A stretch of DNA of 64,000 bases. Source: Photobacterium rosenbergii. Its GTDB lineage: Bacteria; Pseudomonadota; Gammaproteobacteria; Enterobacterales; Vibrionaceae. The stretch covers positions 1-64,000 of the forward strand of contig NZ_PYMB01000014.1 in the NCBI RefSeq assembly GCF_003026455.1, written 5' to 3'. A program made the position numbers and the translations under genes. The first letter of the stretch is position 1, and the number at the start of each line of letters is the position of its first letter. Below the pieces are notes generated by a model. It saw nothing but the letters and a program-made list of their open reading frames with translations, was not told the origin of the DNA and ran no database searches. Below, in pieces: positions 39,908 through 50,022 of this stretch.

Positions 39908-41377
39908 ATGAGCACAGAGCTGCTAATTAACGTGACCCCGAGTGAGACGCGCGTCGCGATGATCGAGTCGGGGACCCTGCAGGAGGTTCACATTGAACGT
40001 GAATCCAAGCGTGGGATCGTTGGCAATATTTATAAAGGGCGTGTCAGCCGAGTGTTGCCGGGAATGCAGGCGGCCTTTGTTGATATCGGCCTGGAAAAAG
40101 CGGCATTCCTGCACGCATCAGACATTGTCCCGCACACCGAGTGTGTGGCGGAGAACGAGAAGCAACAGTTTCAGGTACGAGATATTTCGGAGCTGGTACG
40201 TCAGGGGCAGGATCTGGTGGTGCAGGTGGTCAAAGACCCATTGGGTACCAAGGGTGCGCGCCTGACTACTGATGTGACCCTTCCTTCACGCTATTTGGTC
40301 TTCATGCCGGGGGCTAGCCATGTTGGTGTATCCCAGCGTATAGAAAGCGAAGAAGAGCGTGAGCGCCTTAAAAACGTAGTGAACGAATACTGCGACGATC
40401 TAGGCGGTTTCATTATCCGTACTGCCGCTGAAGGGGCAACCGATGAAGAAATGGCGCAGGACGCGGCGTTTCTTAAACATCTATGGCGCAAGGTGCTTGA
40501 GCGCCGTGCCAAATACAAGCCGAAGTCAATGCTATACGGTGAGTTGGGTCTGGCGCAGCGTATCTTGCGTGATTTTGTCGGCACTGAGCTTGACTGTATC
40601 CAGGTTGACTCCCGTTTGGGCTATGAGAAGCTCAAGGAGTTTACCGATGAGTTTGTCCCTGAACTGAGCGACAAGCTGGAATATTACGCCGGTGAGCAGC
40701 CAATCTTTGATTTGTTCGACACTGAAAATGAAATCCAGCGCTCGTTGGATCGCAAGGTCGAGCTGAAATCCGGTGGTTACCTGATTATCGATCAAACCGA
40801 GGCGATGACCACGGTTGATATCAATACCGGGGCCTTTGTCGGTCGCCGCAACCTTGAAGAGACTATCTTCAACACCAATATCGAAGCCACCAAAGCTATT
40901 GCCCGCCAACTACGCCTGCGTAACCTAGGTGGGATCATCATTATCGACTTTATCGATATGGCCCACGACGATCACCGTCGCCGGGTGTTGATGGCGCTGG
41001 AGCAGGCCTTGTCCTACGATAGGGTAAAGACCAACATTAATGGTTTTACCCAGCTAGGCCTGGTTGAAATGACACGTAAGCGTACCCGCGAGAGCATCGA
41101 GCATGTCTTGTGTGATACCTGCCCGACCTGTGAAGGCCGCGGTACCGTGAAAACGGTGGAAAGTGTTTGCTACGAAATTCTTCGTGAGATCACCCGAGTC
41201 AACCGTGCCTATGATGCAGACAGGTTTGTCGTATATGTGTCTCCGGCGGTGGCCGAAGCGTTGGCCGGTGATGAATACCACGCCCTTGCCGAGTTGGAAG
41301 TCTTCATTGGCAAGCAAGTGAAAATTAAGGCAGAGCCGCTGTACGTACAAGAACAGTTTGATGTCGTGATGATGTAA
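39908..41377 (+). CDS. rng: ribonuclease G
   Basis: A 489-residue endoribonuclease that matures 16S rRNA 5' ends and degrades some mRNAs. An N-terminal S1 domain (about 35-125, GNIYKGRVSRVLPGMQAAFV) is followed by the 5' sensor and DNase I-like catalytic region (TTVDINTGAFVG and GGIIIIDFIDM, each with a Mg-binding Asp). The zinc-link CDTCPTCEGRG holds the dimer. No RNase E-type C-terminal scaffold. Length equals E. coli RNase G (489). Confidence 0.98.
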   Translation: MSTELLINVTPSETRVAMIESGTLQEVHIERESKRGIVGNIYKGRVSRVLPGMQAAFVDIGLEKAAFLHASDIVPHTECVAENEKQQFQVRDISELVRQGQDLVVQVVKDPLGTKGARLTTDVTLPSRYLVFMPGASHVGVSQRIESEEERERLKNVVNEYCDDLGGFIIRTAAEGATDEEMAQDAAFLKHLWRKVLERRAKYKPKSMLYGELGLAQRILRDFVGTELDCIQVDSRLGYEKLKEFTDEFVPELSDKLEYYAGEQPIFDLFDTENEIQRSLDRKVELKSGGYLIIDQTEAMTTVDINTGAFVGRRNLEETIFNTNIEATKAIARQLRLRNLGGIIIIDFIDMAHDDHRRRVLMALEQALSYDRVKTNINGFTQLGLVEMTRKRTRESIEHVLCDTCPTCEGRGTVKTVESVCYEILREITRVNRAYDADRFVVYVSPAVAEALAGDEYHALAELEVFIGKQVKIKAEPLYVQEQFDVVMM

Positions 41378-41391
41378 AGCGGAGCAATAGA

Positions 41392-44300
41392 GTGACAACA
41401 GTTCCAGTTCGACTGGCACGTGGATTGATGTGGCTGGTACTGACAGTGTTGGTACTGGCCGCTGTTGCGATTAGCGGTCTGCGATTTTACCTTCCCCAGC
41501 TCAATGAATACCGTGAGCCGATCCGCCAGTGGGCTTCCGAGCAAATCGACATGGACCTTGACCTCGAACTGGTTGAGGGCCATTGGCGAAACTTTGGTCC
41601 GTCCTTGGTACTGCAGGGGGTCAAGGTTAATTTGCCTGGAGCACCAGAGTCGCTGGTCAAGGTCGGCGATGTCTCTATGCAGCTCGATATGATGGGAACC
41701 GTACTCAGCCTTAGTCCGGTTTTCCAAGACATCCGTATCGATGAGCTAAGCCTGGATCTGACCCGCCTATCAGGTACGGAAAGTAGCAATACGGCCAGTT
41801 CAGAGCGCAGCCAGATGGCGACGATAGAGCGGCTCGAGGAGCTGCTGTTTGTCCAGTTAGGCCAGTTCTCGGTCCGAAATTCCGATATTACCTTGATGTC
41901 GCCTGCCGAAGAGAAGTTGACGGTCGATATCAAAGAGCTGAAGTGGGATACCCATAACCGCCAACGCCGTGCGGAAGGGGTTGTCAGTATTGCTGATACC
42001 CATTTCAGCCAGATGCAAGTGATTGCTAACCTGTCTGACAACCGCTCCTGGGCCAAGATGTCCGGTGATATCTACCTGCAGGCGCGTAACCTTTCTGTGA
42101 CGCCGTGGCTAAACAAGCAGCACCTGACCGATGCCAATATTACGGGCAGTAATCTTAATGCTGAAGTTTGGCTGACCTTGTCTGGCGGTGCGCTGCAGCA
42201 GAGCTTAGTCAAGCTTGATGATAGCTTCTTGCGTTGGCAGTTGGGCGAAGAAAAACACCAGTTCCGGGTCCGTCAGGGCCTAGTGCAACTTGAACCGCAG
42301 CAAAATGAAAACGGTGAATCAGGCTGGCGTATCGACAGTGATCAGATGGTACTGGAGACCGATGATACCCCTTGGCCGGCATTTGATATTGCCGCAAGCT
42401 GGTTACCCGGTGATTGGAAACTGGCTGCCACTAACCTCTCTCTCGAGAACCTGCAGCCGTTTGTCACTTTCTTGCCTGATGACAGCGAGTTGGTCGACGT
42501 CTTGTCAACGCTGCAGCCTTCTGGCCAGATCAGCGATATCCGTGTCGCTGCCAGTAAGGATAGTGCGCCACAATTTTCTTTTCATGTTAGCCAGTTAGGC
42601 CTTAAGCAGTGGGAACTGTTGCCGGGGATCCACAAGTTAGATGCAGTGGTTGCGGGCAACACCCAGGGTGGTCGTGCCATGCTTAACCTGAAAGAAGATG
42701 AGCTACCTTACGGCGACGTCTTCCAGGCTCCGCTGAACATAGATGCAGCCGATGTCACCGCCTACTGGCAAGTTGGTGAAGACGGCTGGCGTTTGTGGAG
42801 CGACAAGATTGATGTGGCGACCCCGCATCTCAAGGTCGATGGTCAATTCCGTTTGGATTTTCCGGCCGACGCGCCATCATGGCTGTCATTTTATGGCGAG
42901 GCCAGCTTAAATAATGCCGGGGAAACCTGGCGCTACCTACCAACCTTAGCGCTGGGTCGTAGCCTGACTGATTACCTGTCCGCAGCCATCCGAGGCGGGC
43001 AGGCAGAGTCAGCACAGTTGTTATGGTACGGGGAGCTTGCTGATTTCCCTTATGGTAACCATGATGGGGTATTTCAGGCGTATGTACCGCTTCGCCAAGG
43101 CAAGTTCAGCTTCGATACCGCATGGCCTGAACTGACCGATCTCAAACTCGACCTGCTGTTTGAAAATGACTTCATGTACCTCGATGCCACGCATGCCAAG
43201 ACCATGGGAGCAACGGCTTCTAAAGTGACCGGTGATGCCGAGCTAAGCAGTGACGGCCACCTGAAACTGACGGTCGATGTCGCTGCCGAAGGAGATCAGG
43301 TTCGTGATTACATGCTGGCTACCCCGCTGGTTGACTCGGTCGGCGCCGCGCTGACAACGGTGCAGGTGAGTGGGCCGGTAACTTCTCAGTTTAAACTCGA
43401 TATCCCTTTTGATGGTGAAGACGTTAGGGCATGGGGCCGCGCAGAGCTAACTGGCAATCAGGTACAGTTGGATGCGCCGCCACTAACCCTTGAAGGCGCA
43501 ATTGGCACTATTGAGTTTGATGATGACAAAGTGTCTGCCGAGAAAATCACGGCCAACCTATTGGCGCAACCTGTCAATGTGAGCTTTTCCGGTAACAGTG
43601 TGGCAGAGGGCTATCGCGTCGATGTCGCGTTAGATGGTGACTGGCAAGTTGAGACTCTGCAGCAGCAAGTGCAAGACCCGCTACTAGCGAAGGTGACCGG
43701 ACGAAGCCGCTGGCAAGGTACGGTAGGCGTGGATCTCAACGATACCGGCTTTGAATACCAAGTCGGTATTCAAGCCGCATTGAAAGATGCAGTGAGCACC
43801 TTGCCGTATCCATTGGCTCTGGCTGCGGGGAGCCCGGATACTTTCAAGCTGGATGTAACCGGTAATGGCCAATCACTGGTGGGTAAAGCTACCCTTCCGG
43901 GGGTGGCTTATCAGGCCAAGATTGACCTTAGCGGCGAGAAGCTCAATATTGATGCTAGCCAAATGGCGATAGGCAAAACCGCTTTGCACCGTCTAAAAGC
44001 CGGTGAACACGGTTTAGATATTGTGGCTGACAAAGTTGATGGTGACAGCTGGGTAGATTTGATTTCGGCGGTACATGACAAAGTGGAAGCTGATGCTGCT
44101 TCAAATAGTGCATCAGTGAAACCTGATATTCCTGTGCCAACCCGTATCGAAGCCAATGTTCGCCAGATAAAGCTGGCCTCGCTGGATTGGAACCGTGTCG
44201 TTTTGTCTGCAAGTCAGCGCGCTGATACCTGGCAATTCCGTCTTGATAGCCGGGAAGCGAAAGGCCAGGCCCGTTGGCCAAAAGGACAGCCTCTGGATTT

Positions 44301-45276
44301 GGCGATAGATACGTTCCACCTCAACCTGCCTCAGGTTGATGTCGAAAAGCCAAAGGAAAAATACAAGCCGCAGCGTGACATCCCTGCAGCGACCGACTTT
44401 GACCGCAGTATGATGGCGAACCTGCCTGAGATGGACCTGATGTTGAAGGATGCTTGGCTGCAGGGTTACCGTCTCGGTGAGGTGTCCGGCAAGCTACGCC
44501 GCGAAGGCAATATGCTGGAGCTGGTCAACTTTACCGTTGATTCCGGGGCCACCTCCCTTAATCTCGATGGTCATTGGAGCCTTGATGGTGACCGCAGTGA
44601 AACCCAGATTGCCTTTGATATCGAGGGTAAGAATAGTTCTGACCTGATGGGGCGTTTTGGCATCACTGGCGGGATCCAGGGGGCGAAGTTTAGCACCTAT
44701 GCCTCGATCCAGTGGCAAGGCGCGCCGTGGTCGATGCACCGCGAGACCTTGACCGGTGAGTTGAAGTCGGAAACCGGCCAAGGGGTGATCAGTGATATCG
44801 GTGGCGCGGGCCGACTGCTGGGCCTGTTTAGTATCGACTCGTTGATCCGCCGGATGCAGCTTGATTTCTCAGGGATTTTTGACGAAGGCCTCGCGTTCAA
44901 CTACATCCGTGGTAGCGGTCGAATTGAAAATGGCCGTTTCGAGACTGACAATATTAAGATGCAGGCACTTGCGGGTGACATGTTTATCCGCGGAAGTGCT
45001 AATCTTGTCAATGAGACAGTAGATGCAAGGGTGAGATTCATTCCTGATTTTACATCAGGCATTCCAGTCCTTACCGCGTTTGCGGTGGCACCTCAAACAG
45101 CAATTTATGTCTTTGCTATCTCAACGGCACTATCGCCTGTTCTGGATGTATTTACCCAAGTTAACTATGTGGTGAAAGGGCCGATTGATTCGCCAGTGGT
45201 GACTGAGCAGTCCCGCTTCACGGGCGAGTACAATGTCTCAGAGATGCTAAAAGGCAAAGACAAGGAAGCAAAATAA
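41392..45276 (+). CDS. yhdP: AsmA-like inter-membrane lipid transport protein YhdP
   Basis: A 1294-residue bridge-like protein anchored in the inner membrane by one N-terminal helix (about 8-28). The remainder is repetitive beta-rich periplasmic sequence ending in the AsmA_2/DUF3971-type C-terminus (DFTSGIPVLTAFAVAPQTAI). In E. coli YhdP, TamB and YdbH carry phospholipids toward the outer membrane. It begins at GTG 41392 with GGAG upstream, 14 bases after rng. Slightly longer than E. coli YhdP (1266). Confidence 0.94.
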   Translation: MTTVPVRLARGLMWLVLTVLVLAAVAISGLRFYLPQLNEYREPIRQWASEQIDMDLDLELVEGHWRNFGPSLVLQGVKVNLPGAPESLVKVGDVSMQLDMMGTVLSLSPVFQDIRIDELSLDLTRLSGTESSNTASSERSQMATIERLEELLFVQLGQFSVRNSDITLMSPAEEKLTVDIKELKWDTHNRQRRAEGVVSIADTHFSQMQVIANLSDNRSWAKMSGDIYLQARNLSVTPWLNKQHLTDANITGSNLNAEVWLTLSGGALQQSLVKLDDSFLRWQLGEEKHQFRVRQGLVQLEPQQNENGESGWRIDSDQMVLETDDTPWPAFDIAASWLPGDWKLAATNLSLENLQPFVTFLPDDSELVDVLSTLQPSGQISDIRVAASKDSAPQFSFHVSQLGLKQWELLPGIHKLDAVVAGNTQGGRAMLNLKEDELPYGDVFQAPLNIDAADVTAYWQVGEDGWRLWSDKIDVATPHLKVDGQFRLDFPADAPSWLSFYGEASLNNAGETWRYLPTLALGRSLTDYLSAAIRGGQAESAQLLWYGELADFPYGNHDGVFQAYVPLRQGKFSFDTAWPELTDLKLDLLFENDFMYLDATHAKTMGATASKVTGDAELSSDGHLKLTVDVAAEGDQVRDYMLATPLVDSVGAALTTVQVSGPVTSQFKLDIPFDGEDVRAWGRAELTGNQVQLDAPPLTLEGAIGTIEFDDDKVSAEKITANLLAQPVNVSFSGNSVAEGYRVDVALDGDWQVETLQQQVQDPLLAKVTGRSRWQGTVGVDLNDTGFEYQVGIQAALKDAVSTLPYPLALAAGSPDTFKLDVTGNGQSLVGKATLPGVAYQAKIDLSGEKLNIDASQMAIGKTALHRLKAGEHGLDIVADKVDGDSWVDLISAVHDKVEADAASNSASVKPDIPVPTRIEANVRQIKLASLDWNRVVLSASQRADTWQFRLDSREAKGQARWPKGQPLDLAIDTFHLNLPQVDVEKPKEKYKPQRDIPAATDFDRSMMANLPEMDLMLKDAWLQGYRLGEVSGKLRREGNMLELVNFTVDSGATSLNLDGHWSLDGDRSETQIAFDIEGKNSSDLMGRFGITGGIQGAKFSTYASIQWQGAPWSMHRETLTGELKSETGQGVISDIGGAGRLLGLFSIDSLIRRMQLDFSGIFDEGLAFNYIRGSGRIENGRFETDNIKMQALAGDMFIRGSANLVNETVDARVRFIPDFTSGIPVLTAFAVAPQTAIYVFAISTALSPVLDVFTQVNYVVKGPIDSPVVTEQSRFTGEYNVSEMLKGKDKEAK

Positions 45277-45338
45277 CAACAATACCCGCCAAGCTGCCGT
45301 ATAGGTAGCTTGATAGCGGCAGCAAAGGGAGAATGCAG

Positions 45339-46163
45339 ATGGCTAAATTCGGTATTGTACAAATGACTTCAGGGGCGGATCCTGAGATAAACCTCAAGCA
45401 CCTGAAGATGAAACTCAAAGGCTTGCAATTGCAGGGTGCCAAACTGGTTGTCACACCGGAAAACTGCCTGGTGTTTGGCTCCCGAGAGGACTATCTAGCT
45501 CATGCTGAGCCGTTAGCTGAGGGCCCTTTGCAGGCGCAAGTTGCTGCTTTGGCTAAACAGCTGGGGATTTGGGTGCTGATTGGCTCGATGCCAATCCGCC
45601 AGCTTGACGGGGCGATCACCTCGACGGCTTTGCTGTTTGATGACCATGGCCAACTTCAGGGCCATTACGATAAGCTGCATATGTTTGATGTCGAGATCGA
45701 CGATGCCCACCATAGCTACCGTGAGTCTGATACCTTCCGTGCCGGCCGTGAAACCAAGGTGATCGCGACGCCGTTTGGCAACATTGGTTTATCTATCTGT
45801 TATGATGTGAGGTTCCCGCAACTTTATGCTGCGCTGCGTGAGCAGGGAGCCGATATTATCGTTGTTCCTGCTGCCTTCACCAAGGTAACGGGTAAGGCGC
45901 ACTGGGAATTGCTGTTGCGAGCCCGTGCTGTTGAAACCCAGTGCTGGATGGTGGCTGCTGCCCAGTGGGGAGAGCACAATGAGCAGCGCGAAACCTGGGG
46001 GCACTCGATGATTGTTGACCCTTGGGGGCAGGTCGTGGCTTGCCAGCAACAGGGGACTGGGGTCATGGTGGCCGATGTCGACCTTGATTTGAGCAAGGCT
46101 ATCCGAACAAACATGCCACTTGTTGAGCACGCACGATTCAGTGTTCAGCAACGTGAAGGCTGA
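45339..46163 (+). CDS. carbon-nitrogen hydrolase (nitrilase family)
   Basis: A 274-residue Nit-type amidase. The catalytic triad is visible: Glu in VVTPENCLV, Lys in HYDKLHMFDV and Cys in GLSICYDVRFPQLY. Nit1/YbeM-like members hydrolyse deaminated glutathione, which is the likely but unproven substrate here. I chose ATG 45339 because AGGGAG lies 7 bases before it; ATG 45333 would be too close. It is inserted between yhdP and tldD, close to both, so it is probably co-transcribed. Confidence 0.9.
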   Translation: MAKFGIVQMTSGADPEINLKHLKMKLKGLQLQGAKLVVTPENCLVFGSREDYLAHAEPLAEGPLQAQVAALAKQLGIWVLIGSMPIRQLDGAITSTALLFDDHGQLQGHYDKLHMFDVEIDDAHHSYRESDTFRAGRETKVIATPFGNIGLSICYDVRFPQLYAALREQGADIIVVPAAFTKVTGKAHWELLLRARAVETQCWMVAAAQWGEHNEQRETWGHSMIVDPWGQVVACQQQGTGVMVADVDLDLSKAIRTNMPLVEHARFSVQQREG

Positions 46164-46206
46164 CCGGCAGAGGGGCCGGGTAGCAATGAATATAAGAGCA
46201 AACTAA

Positions 46207-47655
46207 ATGACGCTGGAAACTGTAGAAAACACAATGCTGGCCCAATCCGGGTTAGGACGTGAAGAGCTAAATCAGGTACTGGGGCTAGTGGCGGCACGCA
46301 ATGTCGATTATGCCGACATCTATTTCCAGTCATGCTGGCATGAGTCTCTGGTGCTTGAAGACAGCATCATTAAAGATGGCTCGTTCAATATTGACCGTGG
46401 TGTTGGTGTTAGGGCGGTATCTGGCGAGAAGACGGGCTTCGCGTATTCAGACCAGATCAATCAACTTGCCTTGCAGCAATCAGCTAAAGCTGCCCGTGGT
46501 ATTACCCGCAGCGGTGGTAACGGCCAGGTGAAGGCATTTGCCCCGGTAACGGCAAGCGGGATCTATGCTCCGGTCAACCCGCTGGACAGCTTCGACAAGC
46601 ATCAGAAGATTGCTTTGCTGGAGGAAATCGATCGTTACATCCGTACCAAAGAGCCTTTGGTCAAGGAAGTGTCGGTTAGCATCAATGGTGTCTACGAGCA
46701 GGTGCTGGTAGCGGCACTTGATGGCACCTATGCAGCGGATATTCGTCCGTTGGTTCGCCTTTCTATCAGTGTTCTGATTGAGAAGGGAGACAAGCGCGAG
46801 CACGGTAGTGCTGGCGGTGGTGGCCGCTACGGCTACGAGTACTTCCAGACTGAAGAAGGCAACGGCAAGTCGGTGGCATTGAACTATGCTGATGAAGCTA
46901 TCCGCCAAGCCCTGATCAACATCGAGGCAGATGAAGCACCTGCAGGTACCATGCCTGTGGTACTTGGCGCCGGTTGGCCGGGTGTATTGCTGCACGAAGC
47001 GGTAGGCCATGGCTTGGAAGGTGACTTCAACCGTAAAGGCTCTTCGATGTTCTCGGGTCAGATGGGCGAACAGGTCACTTCTAGCTTGTGTACCATTGTT
47101 GATGACGGCACGCTGAAAGATCGTCGTGGCTCACTCAATATCGATGATGAAGGTACGCCAGGCCAATACAATGTGCTGGTTGAGGGCGGTAAGCTTAAAG
47201 GCTACATGCAAGATAAACTCAATGCGCGCTTGATGGGTGTAGCGCCAACCGGTAACGGTCGCCGTGAGTCATATGCACACCTTCCTATGCCGCGTATGAC
47301 CAATACCTACATGCTACCGGGCGAGCACACACCGGAAGAGATCATTGCCAGTGTTAAGCAAGGTGTCTATGCGCCTAACTTCGGCGGTGGTCAGGTTGAT
47401 ATCACCTCGGGTAAGTTTGTGTTCTCGGCATCAGAAGCTTATCTGATTGAAAACGGTAAGATCACCCGCCCAATCAAAGGGGCAACTTTGATCGGTAGCG
47501 GTATCGAGGCGATGCAGCAGGTATCGATGGTCGGTAATGACCTGGATATCGACCGTGGTGTCGGTGTCTGTGGTAAGGCGGGACAGAGTGTACCTGTTGG
47601 TGTTGGCCAGCCAACCCTGAAAATCGAGTCGATGACAGTCGGCGGCACCCAGTAA
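46207..47655 (+). CDS. tldD: metalloprotease subunit TldD
   Basis: A 482-residue subunit of the TldD/TldE (PmbA) zinc protease that trims peptides such as microcin B17 leader and CcdA. The metal motif [11 protein letters not shown] (HExxxH) is complete. Near-family length (E. coli 481). The partner pmbA is on the same strand 865 bases downstream. It is followed by a terminator. Confidence 0.97.
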   Translation: MTLETVENTMLAQSGLGREELNQVLGLVAARNVDYADIYFQSCWHESLVLEDSIIKDGSFNIDRGVGVRAVSGEKTGFAYSDQINQLALQQSAKAARGITRSGGNGQVKAFAPVTASGIYAPVNPLDSFDKHQKIALLEEIDRYIRTKEPLVKEVSVSINGVYEQVLVAALDGTYAADIRPLVRLSISVLIEKGDKREHGSAGGGGRYGYEYFQTEEGNGKSVALNYADEAIRQALINIEADEAPAGTMPVVLGAGWPGVLLHEAVGHGLEGDFNRKGSSMFSGQMGEQVTSSLCTIVDDGTLKDRRGSLNIDDEGTPGQYNVLVEGGKLKGYMQDKLNARLMGVAPTGNGRRESYAHLPMPRMTNTYMLPGEHTPEEIIASVKQGVYAPNFGGGQVDITSGKFVFSASEAYLIENGKITRPIKGATLIGSGIEAMQQVSMVGNDLDIDRGVGVCGKAGQSVPVGVGQPTLKIESMTVGGTQ

Positions 47656-47658
47656 AAG

Positions 47659-47684
47659 AAAAGCCAGCGTAAGCTGGCTTTTTT
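47659..47684. terminator. tldD terminator
   Basis: Stem AAAAGCCAGC / GCTGGCTTTT with loop GTAA and a T run. The A-rich left side lets it also serve yjgA from the minus strand. Confidence 0.9.
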
Positions 47685-47707
47685 GTCTGTCACTTTGTTG
47701 CCGACTT

Positions 47708-47801
47708 GGGCCAAGACTAAATTTCAAAGACGCATAAATACTTCCCTGTAGCTCTATCCCGCCGTCCATGGCGGGTAAGCTTTGAAATCTAGCCTTGCCC
47801 C
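47708..47801. repeat. palindromic intergenic repeat, copy 2
   Basis: A 94-bp imperfect palindrome. The left arm GGGCCAAGACTAAATTTCAAAG pairs with the inverse of the right arm ending AGCCTTGCCCC (19 of 22). The interior shares ACGCA, TCC-TGT-GCTC, CCGTCC-TGG and GGGTA words with copy 1 (1650-1767) in the same order. An inner hairpin CCCGCC / GGCGGG (47758-47775) is present. It lies between convergent tldD and yjgA. Confidence 0.8.
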
Positions 47802-47825
47802 ATGCCTGAAATAGGGTGCCTGACC

Positions 47826-48350
47826 TTAGTCTTCCAGATACAGTTCTTTCAGGTACTGGAAGATTTCGCGGTAGGCTTTGGCTGGCTTGTTCTGGGCTTT
47901 TTCTTTATTAGCCTGGCGAACTAGTTGGCGTAGGCGCTGGCGGTCGGCATCAGGGTGATCAACCAAAATGGCATTGATCATGCTGTCGCCGTTTTCGATC
48001 AGCTTTTCACGCTTTTGCTCCAGCTTCTTCAGCTCGGCTGTCGCTTGGTTGTGTTTGTTGTTGATCTTGTCCAGTGCCGCTTGGATAGGCTCAACTTCTA
48101 CTTGGCGCATCAACTTACCAATACGCTGTAGCTGACGGCGACGTGCTTCTTTGTTGAAGCGTTGTGCGTCCTTCACAGCCTCAAGCATCTCTTCATCAAG
48201 AGGCACTTTTGCTAGGGCATTAGGTTTTAGGTTAACTAGCTCTTCACCTAGCTTCTGTAGGGCTTCCATGTCGCGTTTCATCTCGGATTTACTTACCCAG
48301 ATGATTTCTTCTTCCGGTTCCCATGGGGCTTTTTGGTTTTTACGGCTCAT
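47826..48350 (-). CDS. darP: ribosome-associated protein YjgA (DarP)
   Basis: A 174-residue basic protein with a helical, heptad-rich middle (about 60-135) and an N-terminal [20 protein letters not shown] typical of YjgA. DarP in E. coli aids late assembly of the 50S subunit. Transcribed opposite to tldD and pmbA, which flank it in E. coli as well. Confidence 0.93.
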   Translation of the reverse strand: MSRKNQKAPWEPEEEIIWVSKSEMKRDMEALQKLGEELVNLKPNALAKVPLDEEMLEAVKDAQRFNKEARRRQLQRIGKLMRQVEVEPIQAALDKINNKHNQATAELKKLEQKREKLIENGDSMINAILVDHPDADRQRLRQLVRQANKEKAQNKPAKAYREIFQYLKELYLED

Positions 48351-48520
48351 AACTGGCTCATGACTTTTGCATTTGGTTTTTATTTTACCAGTTTAATCGT
48401 GATTTGGGGCGCAAAATCCACCTAGGCAGTGTTATCCTAAGAGTAATACCAATTTCATTGGCTTACCTCTTGCGCTGCGATGCAGGTCTGAAGGTTAGGG
48501 CCATTATTGAGATAATTATT

Positions 48521-49864
48521 ATGGACGTGAGAGAACAGGTTGCCCAGCAGCGTGTGGAACTAGAAGCCGCAGTGGCAAAGGCGCTAGAAGTTGCCGGTCA
48601 GCAAGCGGATGCAGCGGAAGTTGCCATTAACAAAACCACAGGGATCAGTGTTTCGACCCGGATGTGTGAGGTCGAAAATGTTGAATTCAACAGCGACGGT
48701 GCCCTTGGTATCACGGTATACCGTGGCCAACGTAAAGGCAGTGCTTCTACCTCTGATTTAAGCGAGAAAGCGATTGCCCAGACAGTGGCTGCCGCTCTCG
48801 ATATTGCCCGCTATACATCAGAAGACCCGTTTGCAGGCCCTGGCCCTGCAGAGCTAATGGCTAAAGATATCCCTGATTTGGACTTGTTCCACCCGGATGA
48901 GCCTGAGCCGGATCACGCTGCAGAAATCGCAGCCCGTGCCGAGCAGGCGGCGCTGGAGTTCGATCCCCGCATTAAACAGAGCGATGGCGCTAGCTACGAT
49001 AGCCATTACGGTATTCGCGTATACGGTAATAGCCACGGTATGCTTGCTAGTTACGCCTCTAGCCGCCACAGCACCAGTTGTTGTGTTATTGCCGAAGGCA
49101 AGAACGGTGAGATGGAGCGTGACTACAGTTACACCACAGCTCGTCGTGCTAATGAGCTATGGACACCGGAGCGTGTTGGCCAAGAAGCAGCTGAACGTAC
49201 TGCTGGCCGTGTAGACCCGCAAAAACTGTCTACCCGCGAAGCGCCAGTGATGTTCGCGGCTGATATTGCGACCGGAATGTTTGGTCACTTGGTGATGGGA
49301 ATTAGCGGCTCTAACCTCTACCGTAAGTCCTCTTTCCTATTGGACAAATTGGGTGAGCAAATCTTCCCTGAGTGGCTGAATATCAGCGAGCGCCCGCATA
49401 TCTTGCGCGGTATGGCGAGTACGCCGTTTGATAGCGAAGGTCTTGCTACCAAAGACTTGGAGATCATCCAAGATGGCCGCCTGCAAACTTACCTAATGAC
49501 CAGCTATGCAGCCCGTAAGCTGGGCCGCCAGCCGACCGGCCATGCCGGTGGTATCCATAACTGGTTGGTGAACTCGACCGGTGAGAGCTTCGAGCAGATG
49601 CTCAAGAAGATGGACCGTGGCCTGCTGGTTACCGAGCTGATGGGACAGGGCGTCAACATCGTTACCGGCGATTACTCCCGTGGTGCTGCAGGCTTCTGGG
49701 TTGAAAACGGCGAAATCCAATATCCGGTCAGCGAAATCACCATTGCCGGTAACCTAAAAGACATGATGCAGAATATCGTGGCAATCGGCAACGACACCGA
49801 AACCCGCAGCCAGATCCAAACCGGCTCAATGCTGTTGGATAGCATGAAGATAGCGGGTGAATAA
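48521..49864 (+). CDS. pmbA: metalloprotease subunit PmbA (TldE)
   Basis: A 447-residue partner of TldD; it lacks the zinc motif itself. Conserved blocks include [45 protein letters not shown] and [19 protein letters not shown]. The frame is open to 48404, but conservation begins at ATG 48521 ([10 protein letters not shown]), so I start there. Length is that of E. coli PmbA (450). Confidence 0.96.
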   Translation: MDVREQVAQQRVELEAAVAKALEVAGQQADAAEVAINKTTGISVSTRMCEVENVEFNSDGALGITVYRGQRKGSASTSDLSEKAIAQTVAAALDIARYTSEDPFAGPGPAELMAKDIPDLDLFHPDEPEPDHAAEIAARAEQAALEFDPRIKQSDGASYDSHYGIRVYGNSHGMLASYASSRHSTSCCVIAEGKNGEMERDYSYTTARRANELWTPERVGQEAAERTAGRVDPQKLSTREAPVMFAADIATGMFGHLVMGISGSNLYRKSSFLLDKLGEQIFPEWLNISERPHILRGMASTPFDSEGLATKDLEIIQDGRLQTYLMTSYAARKLGRQPTGHAGGIHNWLVNSTGESFEQMLKKMDRGLLVTELMGQGVNIVTGDYSRGAAGFWVENGEIQYPVSEITIAGNLKDMMQNIVAIGNDTETRSQIQTGSMLLDSMKIAGE

Positions 49865-49870
49865 CCTCTC

Positions 49871-49937
49871 GGGATCCTAGATGATAGATCCTCGTTCCTA
49901 GAGGAGGCTGTTTCTAGGATCTAGGTTCCAGGAACTC
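49871..49937. repeat. cluster of GATCCTAG / GTTCC repeats
   Basis: GATCCTAGA (49873-49881) is matched by TCTAGGATC (49913-49921). Between and after them lie AGATCCT, GTTCCTAGA and GGTTCC-AGGAAC words. The whole 67-bp stretch is built from variants of one short unit in both orientations. It sits right after pmbA and before the shared terminator. Origin unknown. Confidence 0.6.
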
Positions 49938-49952
49938 GTTACTAGAGTTACA

Positions 49953-49985
49953 AAAAAGCGAGAGGCTTACACCTCTCGCTTTTTT
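49953..49985. terminator. pmbA / mgtE bidirectional terminator
   Basis: Stem AGCGAGAGG / CCTCTCGCT with loop CTTACA, flanked by AAAAAA and TTTTTT. It can end both convergent genes. Confidence 0.92.
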
Positions 49986-50022
49986 AATGGTTGTCGTATG
50001 GGCTGCCGCTTACAGAAAGTGT

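Noticed and set aside
49871..49985. Possible CRISPR or attachment site after pmbA
   Set aside because: The repeat words are irregular, with no spacers of constant length, and there are no cas, integrase or phage genes nearby.
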